Shown piece after piece: positions 1-12,117 of a DNA stretch of 64,000 nucleotides. Location: assembly GCA_009809945.1 (NCBI GenBank), contig WTPW01000080.1, positions 367,356 through 431,355 of the forward strand, written 5' to 3'. How positions within the stretch are numbered: the first letter of the stretch is position 1; each line of letters opens with the position of its first letter. A program made the translations under genes and the position numbers. The notes under the pieces are model-generated. The model saw nothing but the letters and a program-made list of their open reading frames with translations. It did no database searches and was not told the origin of the DNA. Source of the DNA: Gigaspora margarita. Its lineage: Eukaryota > Glomeromycota > Glomeromycetes > Diversisporales > Gigasporaceae.

Positions 1-1692
1 GCTCATATCAATACAAATGTGCACCAAAATTTAAAACAAAAAGCGCTTTCTTCTTCAAGTAAAACCAGACAACCCACCTTAAATACTGTGGTCGAAGCAA
101 GTGAATCAAAAAAAGCCGCGATTAAAGATTTAATCTGTGCGTTCGTTCAAGCTGACATTCCCCTCGAAAAGGTAGACAAGCTAAAATCATGGTTAAGAAT
201 GTATTTACGCGAAGGTGGTAATATTCCTTCGGCCAATGCCTTACGTCGTGACTATCTTCCTGGAGTTTTTGAAAATTACTTAATTACAATTAAGCAGATG
301 TTTAGTGGTAAAAAGGTTTCTTTAATTGTTGATGAAACCACTGATAGTAGGGCGCGAAGCGTTGTTAATGTTTTGTTTAACTATCGTGACTTAACCAAGT
401 TAGTGGTTGTAGATTACTTAGACATAGTTAACAATTCAACGATCGGGCAGTTAATTGTTCGTATTTTAGTTGATTGGAATATCTCATTTCATGATACACG
501 GTTAATTGTATCTGATTCGGCGGCGTACATGAAAAAATGTGTTCGTGAAGTGCTTAGGCCGATTATGCCTCAAATAATGCACCAGACTTGTTTAGCGCAT
601 ATTTTAAATTTAATTAGGTTAGTATTGAATAGTATTATCTATTTGTAAAAAAAAAAATATATAAACTTTTATTACCGTATTTAATAAATTACAAAGTTTT
701 TTTTTTTAAATTTACTTAGTGAAGCGTGGGTATCTATTGAACCCTTCAATGTAGTCCATAAATTGTTAGCCGAAATTAAGAAAACTTTGATTTATGCAAA
801 AAGTCGACGTACAAGATACGTTGAGTTTTTGCGTCGAAATGGTGTTTCCCGTCCAAATAATATACCATTACCTAATGCTACACGTTGGAACTCTTGGTTT
901 AAAATGGCCTTTTATGTAGAAGAATACTTACAATTTATTCGGGATTTTTATGCTCAAGAACATGAAGAAAACACCTCTCCCGCGATAGAAAAAATCGTAG
1001 CGATTCTTAACGATCAACAAGAATATGGACGTGTATGGATAAATTTGGCATTTATTAAAAATTATGGACAACAATTTGTACGGGATCTGGATTTTTTTCA
1101 AACTGAAAACGTTCCGGTATTTCCATATATTGAGGGTCGTATTGAACAATTGGAAAGTGCGATTAATACGGGAAAATCGTTAACAACTTTAGTTCAACCC
1201 GTACTTGAGGTATTTTCTAAACTTAATACAGAACCCGATTTATTTTTTTCTTTATTTCGTTCTGCATATCAAGCTGCCTATAATAAATTTTCTGAACATA
1301 TTAGTAATCATCCCACACGTCCTTTATTTCAAGAAACCCGTATTTTTGATCCCCGATTTATTTTGCTTTCCACTATTAGTCATAATATTGCATCGTATTC
1401 TTATATTCGAGAATTTGCAAATCCTTCAGTCGATTTAGTTCAAGAATGGGCGGTTTATTGTAATTTCAATCTTGCTATGGTCGAATTTCATACTTTGGAT
1501 GAGTTTTGGAATAAGGTTTCTTATCAATTACCTTTATTAAGTGAAATTGCCTTCGATTATATTTGGCTTCCTATTTCGTCTTGTAGTGTAGAGCGAAGTT
1601 TTTCCGCGTATAACAAAATTTTGAGTGATGATAGACAAAATCTTAGTAAAGAATCACTCCGTGCTCTTACTACTATGTATTACAATCAATAA
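1..1692 (+). CDS. hAT-family transposase, two exons, 5' end outside the window
   Basis: The frame is open from base 1, so the gene starts upstream. Exon 1 ends at 617; a 102-bp intron (618-719, GTTAGT donor, T-rich tract and TTAG acceptor) joins in phase to exon 2, which stops at 1690-1692. Together they encode about 530 residues. The visible N-terminus has two His spaced like the end of a BED zinc finger (HINTNVH). Then come the hAT core signatures LIVDETTDSR (first Asp), IVSDSAAYM (second Asp), CLAH (CxxH), the TRWNSW motif early in exon 2, and the C-terminal dimerisation segment ISSCSVERSFSAYNKIL. I see no internal stop or frameshift, which makes this the best-preserved transposase here. 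It should cut and paste a hAT element in the nucleus. Whether the missing 5' part is intact cannot be judged, and I did not identify its terminal repeats. Confidence 0.85.
618..719 (+). other. Spliceosomal intron in the hAT transposase
   Basis: Donor GTTAGT at 618 and acceptor TTAG ending at 719, preceded by a run of T. Removal rejoins codon AG+T (Ser) and continues the same frame on both sides, giving a smooth hAT core (ILNLIS-EAWVSIEPF). Confidence 0.75.
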
Positions 1693-2141
1693 TCGTTTTG
1701 TTGTTGCTTCTAAAAAATAAAGAAAAAAATTTTTTTTGAGATTCTGATCACGTTATACCCAATTCTGCATTCTGATTGGACGGTCAGGGCAAATCGATAT
1801 AAATCGATATTTTTGACCAAATCGATATAAATTTTTGCCAAAACAAATCGATATTTTCTCAGGTCCCTGAGCTATAGGCGTTAACCCAGCGTGACATATC
1901 CTATGACTGGTATAGAGTGGACAATCAATCAATCGTAATTGAGGCACATATCTTTATCAAAATGATATCTTAATTCATAATTTGGCTATAGACATAATTG
2001 GCTAGTATTGTTCAATGCCGGCCCAGTCTGATGAATTCCGACCCAGAATTTGAGATGAGTGTAAAGTCCTCCATTACCCTCCGGACAAAAATAAATTTTG
2101 TATGTAAATAATAAAATATAGATCTAAATACCTTATCCTTC
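1693..2141. repeat. Repeat-derived sequence downstream of the hAT gene
   Basis: No gene seen. 1745-1868 has AATCGATAT-rich sequence next to a GATCACGTTATA-like start. It matches 16190-16320 closely enough to be a partial copy of the MITE annotated there. 2035-2090 holds a fragment (GACCCAGAATTT) related to the ends of the Tc1/mariner-like MITE at 15713-15949. The Sec1 pseudogene is lost here, so one of these insertions probably marks its truncation point. Confidence 0.45.
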
Positions 2142-3859
2142 ATATCCTGAAATTGAGGTAATGTTGCCAACATTTTTTTCATATCATTAAATTTGCAGCT
2201 TTATCTCTAAATACAGAAAAGAATACAAAGAATATTAGTTGTAATTTAAAAAAAAAAACTTTTTTTTTAAATAAATTATAATAATGTAATGGTATCGTCT
2301 TACTTAATAGTAATGCAAAATTTTCTTCTAAAAATATATTAAAATCAGTCGCCAGCTAATCAATACAATCTTTCATATGTTTATGTCGGATATCAACCCA
2401 AATAGTATCACTCTCATCTAAGATAGCTTCTTTTGTTGCAATTGAACCATCTGTACCAACATAGTTGTAGGTAAATTTTCGACCATTTTCAATCTGCAAA
2501 ACATCATTTACCATAGCTTTGTAAGTAAATTCATGTAGTATTGGAGCGTAAATATCAATAGACCGATCTACAATAAATAAGATAGCTCGTGGATGTTGCC
2601 TGGTAAGATTATAAGAAGAATAATTCATATAAGAACAACATTGATAAAGAATTGATTAAATTTTAAATAACACTTTTTAACCATAAAAAACATAAAAATT
2701 AACAGAAGAAAAACGGGTTTTATTTCTTGCATAGTCGTCAAACTCAGCTTGTACCAATTGAGCTAATTTAAAAGGTAATGCTTTTGTAGGATGATTAGAA
2801 ACAAATTCCCCTTTGAAAACGTATTAAAGGTTTTTTTTCACCTAATGAAACACAAACGGAAAAGAGCTATCGTGAATAAAAAGAAAAGATTGAAAATATA
2901 AGACTAAAATAAGACTAAAATAATAGATAAGCTTAATAGCAAAAATAATAATAGTATTATATAACCTGCTTAGAAAGTTTTTTTTAATTCACCATCAAAC
3001 AAAGGACTTTCCTCAAGTGAATACAATTTGAAGAAGCTTGGAGAGATTCGAAGGAATCTACTTTGATTCTCGAACTATTATAAAATCACAATAAGTATAA
3101 TAATAAATCAGCAAGATTAATTAAATATAATGAAGTTAAAAAAATTCAAGAAAATTAAAAAAAAAAGGTAGAGATACATAATATTTACCGTGAAATTCGA
3201 TGTAGAGTATCTTAATGACTTGAGAAAGTTCGGAGGCAAAGAAGAACAACTTTTGAAAGATCGGATCATAAAGAGCTAATAACAACGAATAATAAAAAAA
3301 ACAATAAGCAACCATTTAAATTCCAAGTAGTTTTCGTCATAATGAAGTCATAGGGCCTTATCAAGAGAATACTATACAGTACATTTAAAGTATATTTCAA
3401 AATGTAACGTAATTAAAATCTAAAATATCGAATCTTACTAATCTCGAGAGTTCATTATAACGAGGATGGTCTGTACAAAGCAAGAAATCACTTTTACAAA
3501 ACCTTACGAGATATGAAAAATAAATGAGCGTCAGCATATAAAGGAGGCTTTTGTCTAGTAAAAATCCTCAATAACTTTTTAAACAGAATTTGGTGACGGA
3601 GTAATGATATATACAGCATCAAAATTTGGATTAGGTTGACGAAGTTTATGAAGATTTTCTACCACTAAGCATTGAGAAAATAATTAATATAATATAATCA
3701 ACCAAGTATAACAAAAAGTAAAATAATTTACAGGTAACTTTCTCTTCAAGAATGTCGAAGGTTTACAAGTAGATTCTATTACCTTGAGTGAATGGTCATC
3801 TACAACTACGACCTTCCAACCACCAGGTACGTTTACAGATTTTAATGCGTTAAGGATAC
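2142..3859 (-). pseudogene. Sec1/Munc18-family (SM protein) pseudogene, N-terminal third
   Basis: SM proteins bind syntaxin-type SNAREs and promote secretory vesicle fusion. Seven exon-like blocks can be read in order on the minus strand: 3859-3732 (NALKSVNVPGGWKVVVVDDH), 3664-3508 (ENLHKLRQPNPNFDAVYIIT), 3275-3189 (YDPIFQKLFFFASELSQVIK), about 3074-2960, about 2862-2715 (CVSLGEKKPLIRFQ, then LAQLVQAEFDDYARN), 2617-2300 (AILFIVDRSIDIYAPILHEF; KHMKDCID) and 2218-2142 (KKMLATLPQFQDMKDK). These follow the conserved order of the family. Lesions: TAA at 3579-3581, an extra T near 3560 that shifts frame, a frameshift within 2862-2715, TAG at 2356-2358, and a missing base near 2190. Nothing of the remaining two-thirds is present downstream. 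Introns are retained, so this is a decayed genomic copy rather than a processed one. Exon edges are approximate. Confidence 0.8.
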
Positions 3860-5380
3860 CTAAATAATTGATTAAAAGGAATTAGTGAGTCAAAATAAAG
3901 ATTCATGGCTATATAATATAGAGATCTGAAAAAGCGCACGTTTTTAACAATTTCGTGAAATGCGACCACTGTTAATCTGTATAGGTAAAAGCTACCGTTT
4001 TTAGTTAAAGATTTTATTTTATAAAGCTAACCTTATAAAGGTGGAATAAGTATATAAATCATAATTCAAGGACCCCTAATTCTTTAGGCTAGTATTTTAT
4101 ATATTAGATATTTAAATATAATGCACAGGTTGGAGTTACTCATTGCTTATTTTGGCCTTTATATCGTTATGTTGCACCGAAGATTAGGGTGTCATAATCA
4201 CAAAAGATACATAGTAAAAATCATTATTGAAGATTTTTTTGAAAATTTCAAATTATTAATATTAAATTGTTAATAGAAAATGCCTTCGCGCAAACTTTAA
4301 TAACTTTTGTTATATTGATTTTGTTTTAATTCCGCGAGTTGATATTTATTCTTTAATAGTGTCTCTAAAAAAATGCGGTTATTACTTGATAAATATTTAT
4401 ACTTTTATTAAAATATTATAAAAATTTCTTATAATTTCTATATACATTATAATAAAATTTTATCATAAATCGAAATTTTAAAATCAATTTCAAAAAAAAA
4501 TCTTCACTAATGATTTTTATTATATGTCTTGCGCTCCAACCGAAGATGTTGGATTATAAAGAATACGTACAACAGTCAGGTGTTTATGGTTGTTCTCAAG
4601 CAGTTCCCTCAATTAGATTTGCTAGCGATCAAGTTGCTGCTCAATCGTCCGATCAATCGAATTTAATTGAAATGATCTTAATAATGATTTTGCATTGTGC
4701 AAAATGCGGATTTTAAATTTTAGCCAATCAGAGAAATTCTATGAAAAAAAACATGGTTGCTAGGTCCAAATTTTTTTGATCGAAATGATTAAACACGATC
4801 CATTTTTCAACCAATCAGATCATTTTATTAATCATAGAAACTTTGAGCATGTTCATTACGTAGTTCATGAGTGCATGCTATATATCTGTATTACGTAAAT
4901 AATGCTCCTAAAGTGTTAATTAGTTAGGGAACACGAAAATCTTTGCATGACATCAAACTCAAAATCAATAATATTAGTTTCAGAAGAATTTTATATAATT
5001 AATGCATGCATTATCTAAATTATAAATTTTTGTAGCGTTATTTAACGTTAATTTTATGATATATAATGTTATAAATAGATTTTACTCGGTTGGGCTCGGA
5101 TTCGGCACTAGATGTAAAGAATCTATTAAGCATCTCCAAATGTCTTGTCAAATAGTTCCTACACTTTTAATCTTGGATAATCTGCTTTAGTTCTTATTAA
5201 TGTTAAATAAAAATGTTTGTATTTTAATTTTTTATGCATTTATTGATATTGATGAAATATCTCGGACGAGACAAGACAGGGCAAGTCCAAAAAAGCCCGG
5301 ACGAGTAAGGCTTGGAAAGTCTAGACTTTACATAGTCGGGTAGGATTTAAAATACAGACATTACCTACCCGTATCCGGCC
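3860..5380. other. Non-coding AT-rich sequence
   Basis: No supported gene. The open frame at 4510-4716 (+) has no recognisable motif and no coding character. 5090-5380 is locally richer in G+C, with short words such as CGGGCTCGGAT and ACCCGTATCCGGCC that look like the ends of a non-autonomous element, but I could not fix borders. Confidence 0.4.
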
Positions 5381-5606
5381 TTAAATTTTAGTATTTTTAA
5401 AATTTGGCCAATATGTCATCATTCTGAAGTTTTAATTTCAGATGTTTCTTTATGGAGTTTTACGACTTATATTCATTAATCCGTCAAAAAAAAAAAAAAA
5501 AATTTCCAACAACGCTTGTTGGTTCCCTGGTAAACAGAGGATGCAACAAGCATTGTTAGAAACTTGTTTTTTCATTGATTAATTAAAGTAGCGATTATAG
5601 CTCTTT
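5381..5606 (+). repeat. Direct duplication, copy 1
   Basis: This 226-bp segment is repeated almost word for word at 5608-5830, separated by a single N at 5607. Differences are a few bases (an extra ATT near GACTTAT, a CG pair and poly-A length). Confidence 0.9.
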
Positions 5607-5607
5607 N

Positions 5608-5830
5608 TTAAATTTTAGTATTTTTAAAATTTGGCCAATATGTCATCATTCTGAAGTTTTAATTTCAGATGTTTCTTTATGGAGTTTTACGACTTATCAT
5701 TAATCCTCAAAAAAAAAAAAAAAAAATTTCCAACAACGCTTGTTGGTTCCCTGGTAAACAGAGGATGCAACAAGCATTGTTAGAAACTTGTTTTTTCATT
5801 GATTAATTAAAGTAGCGATTATAGCTCTTT
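5608..5830 (+). repeat. Direct duplication, copy 2
   Basis: Second copy of 5381-5606, beginning directly after the single ambiguous base. Identical ends (TTAAATTTTAGTA ... ATAGCTCTTT) fit either a tandem duplication or a scaffolding join of two overlapping or allelic contigs. Confidence 0.9.
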
Positions 5831-7996
5831 AAACCGTCATCACGATATCATACGAACGAAGAATAATACTCTTATTTTTCACTATAGGGAGTTATCCGGC
5901 CCTCTAATAACCAAGAATTTATCTCTTATACCCTGTGTTTAAATCTACATGCGGATTCTGTGGCCCGCAGATTGAAAATTCATTCCACAATCAAAGGATT
6001 TATTATGTGTAGTCCGTGTTACAAATACTTTTTAAATCTTTATTACGTTTACAAAACATACCAAAATATTGCAGTATTGGATAAATTTGAATTTTATCCC
6101 TGTCGCGGGAAAATCAATAGTACATATTTTTTAGTGTTGATATAATACTGTATATATCAAATTTGAATGTATAAATGCTCCAACTTTTTGCACCTGGAAA
6201 ATGGTTAGGGAAAATCTCATTATAAACATCCTTTTTTCGCGTTAGGGTTAGAGTTGTAAATTAATAATAATTAATTTTTTAATGTAAGTTATGAATATAA
6301 ATATACATAAAAGTTATTAATATTTGTGAAAAATTAAAATGAAAATTTGTATAGTATAAAATATATTTTGGAAGTGCATATAATACGATTGAATTTTGGG
6401 GGATTAAATAGAACCCTCAAAAAGTCACATCTAATTTTAACTTATTTATATTAAATATTAAAAACTTATTTATTTTAAAAAATTTTTATTTTCGTATTAA
6501 AGTTTATTATTTATTATATAACATCACATAATTTCATTGATCAAACCATTCATTATCTTATTCATTTATTACTACTTTTCGCTCATCATAAGAAACTTAT
6601 TTCCTTAACTTTTATCATTCCCTCAAACTTCTACCTATAATATCTCACAGCTCATTTCCTGTGAAAAACTTGTTTGATTAATTGAAACATTGCACTATAC
6701 CAAAAAAAAAAAAAGAAAAAAAAGTGTCAATATCACTTTTTTTCTTTTTTTATCTATGCTAAATCTTATTTATTCATATATCATTATATATATATAGTGA
6801 TATGTACGAAATATTCATTAAAAAGATATCATTCCAGACCAATATCCCAGACTAACTAATAATCCAGATGATTTCTTTGACACGAAACGTAAATTTTCAG
6901 CATAGATCATAGCTTCTCCACAACTTTCTAACACAAAAATGAATCATTACAAGAATTTACAAGATTCTGAAAAGCTCAAGACTTATTCTGTAGCGATGCA
7001 AGAACAGTAGAATCATTCATATGCTGAGTACCACCGCGTTTAAACTTTTGAGATTTCAATGAATTCTCTATGTACCATTGCAGATTTACATGACACGGTT
7101 CTGGCAAAATCATCAATCAATACTACATACAATACTGCAACAGTGCTCGACAAAATGAATAAAAATATGCTGCATACCTTAAAAACAATCATGGTTCGTA
7201 TAATGTCAGACAAATTCTTCAATTGTACAGATGAGTTAGGAATAACGAATTCATCAAATTGGTCAACAAAATAAACCCAATGCATAGAATAAAAGGAAAC
7301 ATTCCTTTCCGTATAAATAAATTAAGTTTTTTTTTAATATTAGCGAGAGTTAACATAATATTTGGTACCTATTTTAATAATTGTTGTTTTTTTTAAAAAA
7401 AAAAAAAAAAAAGAAAGAGAGAATCTTAAGGTAGTGTTCATTTTGGCAAGATGCATAATGTACTTACTTTAAACCATATGTTTCTAGTGTTTCTGCTAGT
7501 TGCATAGCTGGCAGTTAAGTTGTGTTGTTAATTGTTAGTGACTTTACGATGATAAATTAATTATTTTTTTTTCCAAAATGGATTCCTTCAGGCCCTTAAT
7601 GTATTTTTTACATTACCTATTAAAATTTTTTTCAAGATCCTCATTCTTTTTTTTATCATCATGATAAAAGCATTACCAACCACCTCACCAAAAGCCACCT
7701 AAATTTCTGTGAAATTAACTTTTATCAATAAGATTGCATCGTGAAACCAGCTGCTAGTTTGTTTTGCGATTTTCAATATCTCCATTCAATTCTAATTTAT
7801 TCTTTCAATCAGAATTCACTGCTTCCCCTCTAAATTTGAAAATAAATAAAGTAAGCTTGAGACAAACATATGATTTTTTTTACCAGAGTAAATTACTAAC
7901 GTATTCATTTAAAATATGCCATTTACATCTAAAAGATTTCTTCCCAAAGTTGATTGATAATTTTACTACGATATGCATATTCTGATGCATTTACAT
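5831..7996. other. Non-coding AT-rich sequence with a poly-A/poly-T hairpin
   Basis: No convincing gene. Overlapping open frames on both strands around 7040-7285 have no recognised motif. 6700-6750 is an A-rich/T-rich inverted repeat (GAAAAAAAAGTGTC / ATCACTTTTTTTC). 6241-6255 carries a telomere-like GTTAGGGTTAGAG word also seen inside other MITEs here. Confidence 0.4.
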
Positions 7997-8880
7997 CTAA
8001 TAAAACATGTAAATGTGTTTGAAAATAAGTGTCATTAATATTCTGATCCGAAGGCCGTCCAGGAGACTAACGGTCGTACTCAAGATAACGGAAACGAACT
8101 CGCTTCGCACATGTCTCATTCCACCTTCAACCGGTCCCATGGTCCTAAGTTTAAGGAGGATCACGTCCAAGCAGAGCTTCATGGACTGATCGTCCTCACT
8201 AATATCAAAGGTAGCTAAAATTTTAAACGAAGATATTAAAATTGTTAATAAAATTCCACATTCGATATAAATTCATAACTTATATTTGAAATTTTTGTAT
8301 GTCATTTACCAGGTTGGAATTGAGGAATCGCTGTGAGAGCGTTTCCATCTATCTTGTGTTTCTTTAACACTTCGCCGAGTCCACGATAAGAAGAAAATGG
8401 TGATTTTTTCAGTGCCCTGGAGCTTTCCTTGTTCTATAATAAATTATAATAAGTTGTAGTCCCCTCTATAGTCACAGTACCAACGCGTATTATTTTCATT
8501 AAAATTAAATACTAACACCACCAAGTTTCTTTTGCAATGATAGTGACATTTGGTGCTGCATTGTGGTCGGTTCGAAGTGGTTTAATTATGGCTTTTAGAT
8601 CATTTCCATAATAACTTCGAACCTTTCTTTCCGACAAGTTTGGCATTTCCTTCATGCAACCGTCGACACATATTTTTACCCAATAACTTGGGAAATTTAG
8701 ACCTTCTGGCAACATGTTAAAATAAAACGCGTTGAAAGTTTTGATTCTAATGAGGATGAATGTGAATGGGTTGTTGAAATGTACAATATGGTTTTTTCTG
8801 TTTGAAGCAGGTTGGGTGGGACAAAAATGAAATTTTCTTCTGGAATTTTTTCTAGGAGAGAATTGGTGTCTGCCAGACAT
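7997..8880 (-). pseudogene. Truncated copy of a repeated gene related to PD-(D/E)XK-like proteins
   Basis: Three blocks on the minus strand match the plus-strand copy at 49527-51200. Block 1: 8880-8512, from ATG (MSGRHQFSPRKNSRR) through EMPNLSERKVRSYYGNDLKA. Block 2: about 8425-8310 (SPFSSYRGLGEVLKKHKIDG, ending IPQFQP before a GTAAATG donor). Block 3: about 8205-8040 (TFDISEDDQSMKLCLDVILL, then RTMGPVEGG and RSEFVSVILSTT). The other copy goes on into a nuclease-like region; here homology stops near 8030, so the C-terminal part is missing. The N-terminal domain is not one I recognise. The 5' flank is homologous to 38781-38903 and 41396-41482 in inverted orientation, so the promoter region was duplicated with the gene. 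Confidence 0.55.
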
Positions 8881-8950
8881 TCGTATTTATGTGATGAATT
8901 GGTGACTTGTTACACATTGGGATCTGCATTGTTGCTGTGGCTCTAACCCC

Positions 8951-9233
8951 CCTAGCATCACCATCCTAAAAAATTTCGCTACTAATTCGCCAACCAATCA
9001 GATTTCGAGATCAGGTGTAACGCAAAAAAATGCGAAAAACTAACCCAAACCAAAAAATCATTCATAAATCAACATTTTACCTATGAAACTGCTTACTGCG
9101 CACTAACAAAAAGTTTTTCTTATGAAATTTTGGTATTAAATAAACTCTTTCTAACCTAATTTAATAGCAGACCCTAACCCTAATTTAACTGCGAAAAATT
9201 TATAGCGAAATTTTTTAGGCTAGTGACGCTAGG
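8951..9233. mobile_element. MITE with about 30-bp terminal inverted repeats
   Basis: Left end CCTAGCATCACCATCCTAAA and the reverse complement of the right end, CCTAGCGTCACTAGCCTAAA, continue together through AAATTTCGCT. The interior contains CCAATCAG with GATCAGGTGTAAC and a telomere-like ACCCTAACCCTAA word. It sits in the 5' flank of the 7997-8880 pseudogene. Confidence 0.75.
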
Positions 9234-9290
9234 ATCTTATGTGACAACTATTCGTTTGTGCTACTGTGCGTGCATGATATGTATCATGCG

Positions 9291-10076
9291 TAGTGATTTA
9301 AGCCGCATGATTTTGGTTGGCTGGCTAAGCCAGTCAACCAAAATATCGGCTAAGCGGCTGGCTAATATACCTTCGGAATAATTCAGAACTAATAATGTAT
9401 CACACTTTATCAGTTATATTACGATAATAATTTATTCTATATCCAAAATACACAGGTAATCAACTATAATTTTTAAATAATATAAATAAAATATGCAGTT
9501 TAGTATAAATTGCTGAATTGCTTTAATTAAATAGTACATTTGATAATTTTATGAAAATGCAAATTAGTGTGTAATCAATTGGTGGTTGTAAAAAGTCGAT
9601 TATAGTTGATTACATCAACTAATCGATTAATTGATTAATCAAATAATCNATTAATAATTAACTGATTNNTCNATTAGTTAAGCATNTGNTAGTACNGTAA
9701 ACNNCTTAAACAGCTATTTTTTAAGTACTTTCGATAGTTAATGAATTTAAATAGGTGCATAGCAGCTAGTATACGTATATATACATATCAGCATATAGAC
9801 GACTAATTGATTAATCAGAATCGAATAACTGATAATCGAATAATCAGTTAATCAATTGATCAATTAGTTGGTAATCAATTAATCGATTAGTTGAATCGTG
9901 TTTGTAATAGTCAATCAATTAGTTGCCAACTCGATCAACTAATCGATTAATTTGATTTTTGATTCATATCACTAGAGGTGACCTTAGCCATATTAGCCAG
10001 CTGACCACATTATATCAGCTGGCTTAGCTGGCTAAGCCAGCTTAGCCACGGCTAATTCAGCTAGCTTAAAACACTA
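9291..10076. mobile_element. Non-autonomous hAT element with 8-bp duplications
   Basis: Terminal repeats TAGTGATTTAAGC and (reverse complement) TAGTGTTTTAAGC are flanked on both sides by ATCATGCG (9283-9290 and 10077-10084), a perfect 8-bp target-site duplication. Subterminal regions are built from CTGGCTAAGCCAG-type palindromic words. The middle is rich in overlapping ATTAATCGATTAG words, some masked by N. No coding potential. Confidence 0.88.
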
Positions 10077-10194
10077 ATCATGCGTTTGTTTGGTGATTTG
10101 TGTAAACATGCATGTACCTGCGGAGTCAAAAATGCGATTGGATTGGGTCTGATATGTCATGTGCCATGATCATGTGAGTGCAGCTGTGCTTAGC

Positions 10195-11280
10195 GCAAAT
10201 CTTACGTTTTTGATACTCCTGCACTTACTTTTTTGATACTGATCGACATGAAAATCCCAGTAAAAATAAGAATTTTCAAAACTTTGAGCGAAGATATCTT
10301 GGCAACCATAGGACCAAATTTGGTAAAACTTTATTTTTGAATGCTAAGGCTTCATAGAATTCAAATAAAAAAAAAATTCATCAAATTTAGTCAAGTGGTT
10401 GTCGAGTTATCTTCGCTCAAAGTCAGAGAAAATCAAAACGCCCATCAAAATAGAGGCTGTGCCAAATTTTTTATCTAACTTTGAGCAAAGATACCTCGAC
10501 AACCATCTGATCAAATTTGATAAAACTTTTTTTTTGAATTCTATAGCTTCATATAATTCAAATAAAAAAATTTTTATCATATTTAGTCAAGTGGTTGTCA
10601 AGATATCTTCGCTCAAAGTCAAAACTATCAAAATAGAAGCTGCGCCAAATTTTTTTCTAAATTTGAGCGAAGATATCTTGACGACCGTCTAACCAAATTC
10701 GATAAAACTTTTTTTATATGAATTTTATAAAGCCATAAAATTCAAATAAAAAAGTTTTATCGAATTTGATTAGATGGCCGTCAAGACATCTTCGCTCAAA
10801 TTTAGAAAAAAATTTGGCGCAGCTTCTATTTTGATAGTTGTTTTGATTTTTTTTTAACTTTGAGCGAAGATATCTTGACAACTACTTGACTAAATTCGAT
10901 AAAAATTTTTGTATTTGAATTATATGAAGCTATAGAATTCAAAAAAAAAGTTTTATCAAATTTGGTCAGATGGTTGTCGAGGTATCTTCACTCAAAGTTA
11001 GATAAAAAATTTGGCGCAGCTTCTATTTTGATAGGCGTTTTGATTTTCTCTGACTTTGAGCGAAGATAACTCGACAACCACTTGACTAAATTCGATAGAT
11101 ATTTTATTTATTTGAATTCTATGAAGCCATAAAATTCAAATAAAAAAAGTTTACCAAATTTGGTCCTATGGTTGCCAAGATATCTTCGCTCAAAGTTTTG
11201 AAAATTCTTATTTTTACTAGAATTTTCATGTCGATCAGTATCAAAAAAGTGTGCAGGAGTATCAAAAACGTAAGATTTGC
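10195..11280. mobile_element. MULE-type hairpin-rich element, copy A
   Basis: Ends GCAAATCTTACGTTTTTGAT ... ATCAAAAACGTAAGATTTGC are near-perfect inverted repeats extending about 100 bp inward. They are flanked by GTGCTTAGC (10186-10194) and GTGTTTAGC (11281-11289), a 9-bp duplication with one mismatch, typical of Mutator-like elements. The interior is a series of alternately oriented copies of GAGCGAAGATATCTTGAC, each pair closing a hairpin around a GAATTCTATAGCTTCATA-like centre. Short open frames here are by-products of the repeat. Confidence 0.85.
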
Positions 11281-11334
11281 GTGTTTAGCCTTATTTTTGT
11301 GATTTCAAATTGGCACGTGTATACGGATCAACAC

Positions 11335-12031
11335 TAGAGTGTCCAGGATTATAATCTGAGATAATATCCGCATAATTCACCTTATAGCACATAAAATATG
11401 CGATTTCGTATAATTTAAAGAAATTCGCATAGTCTCGCATAATTTATCCATTCTCTTGTGTAAAGAAATTTCTATTGGGCAATAGACATTACACGGATTA
11501 AGTTACCCAAAATATGATATCAAGTCAGCCTATATTATACTCTAACGTTGGCTAATTCCGAATAGGATCATGTGAATAATGCTGGCTAAACTATCATTGC
11601 ATCTACACTTTAAAATTAATAGATCCGAATGTAGCAACAATTATTTATTATACCGGAACTTTTATAGCATTGGTATAACCATTATATGCCAACACCCTAT
11701 TGGTTGTACAATGTAACTACATAACGTATGTACATACGTACTTGTAATTTTTGACATGGGCAAAAATTAGAACCAAAAATTTCTAGTAAAATTTTGTGCT
11801 TTTAGATTAGGGATAAGCAATTAGATTAGAGTTTGACAATATTATTTGTATAATAACATGTAAAAACAGTTTCATAGACTAAAATTTTGGTTATAAACAT
11901 TTGTCTTGCACTGCAGCAGATTTTATATTTGGGTAGCAAAATTTTTTAACCCTAATCCTAGGGTCTGCATAATTCGTAATTTACCGAATGCATAATTTGG
12001 CATTTACCGGATCATAATCCTGGACACCCTA
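11335..12031. mobile_element. Non-autonomous hAT element with 8-bp duplications
   Basis: Ends TAGAGTGTCCAGGATTAT and (reverse complement) TAGGGTGTCCAGGATTAT. Both flanks carry ATCAACAC (11327-11334 and 12032-12039). Subterminal repeats of GCATAATT/AATTATGC type occur at both ends. It lies between the two inverted MULE-type copies A and B. Confidence 0.88.
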
Positions 12032-12117
12032 ATCAACACGGTCCACTGATCCCCGTGCCTACTTGAACTATGCACGTGCAAACCCGATCCATAGCATGTG
12101 CCATTCGACTATGTGCC

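Noticed and set aside
7040-7285. Overlapping open frames on both strands, one hydrophobic
   Set aside because: No motif, homologue or splice context that I can recognise; neither strand is favoured.
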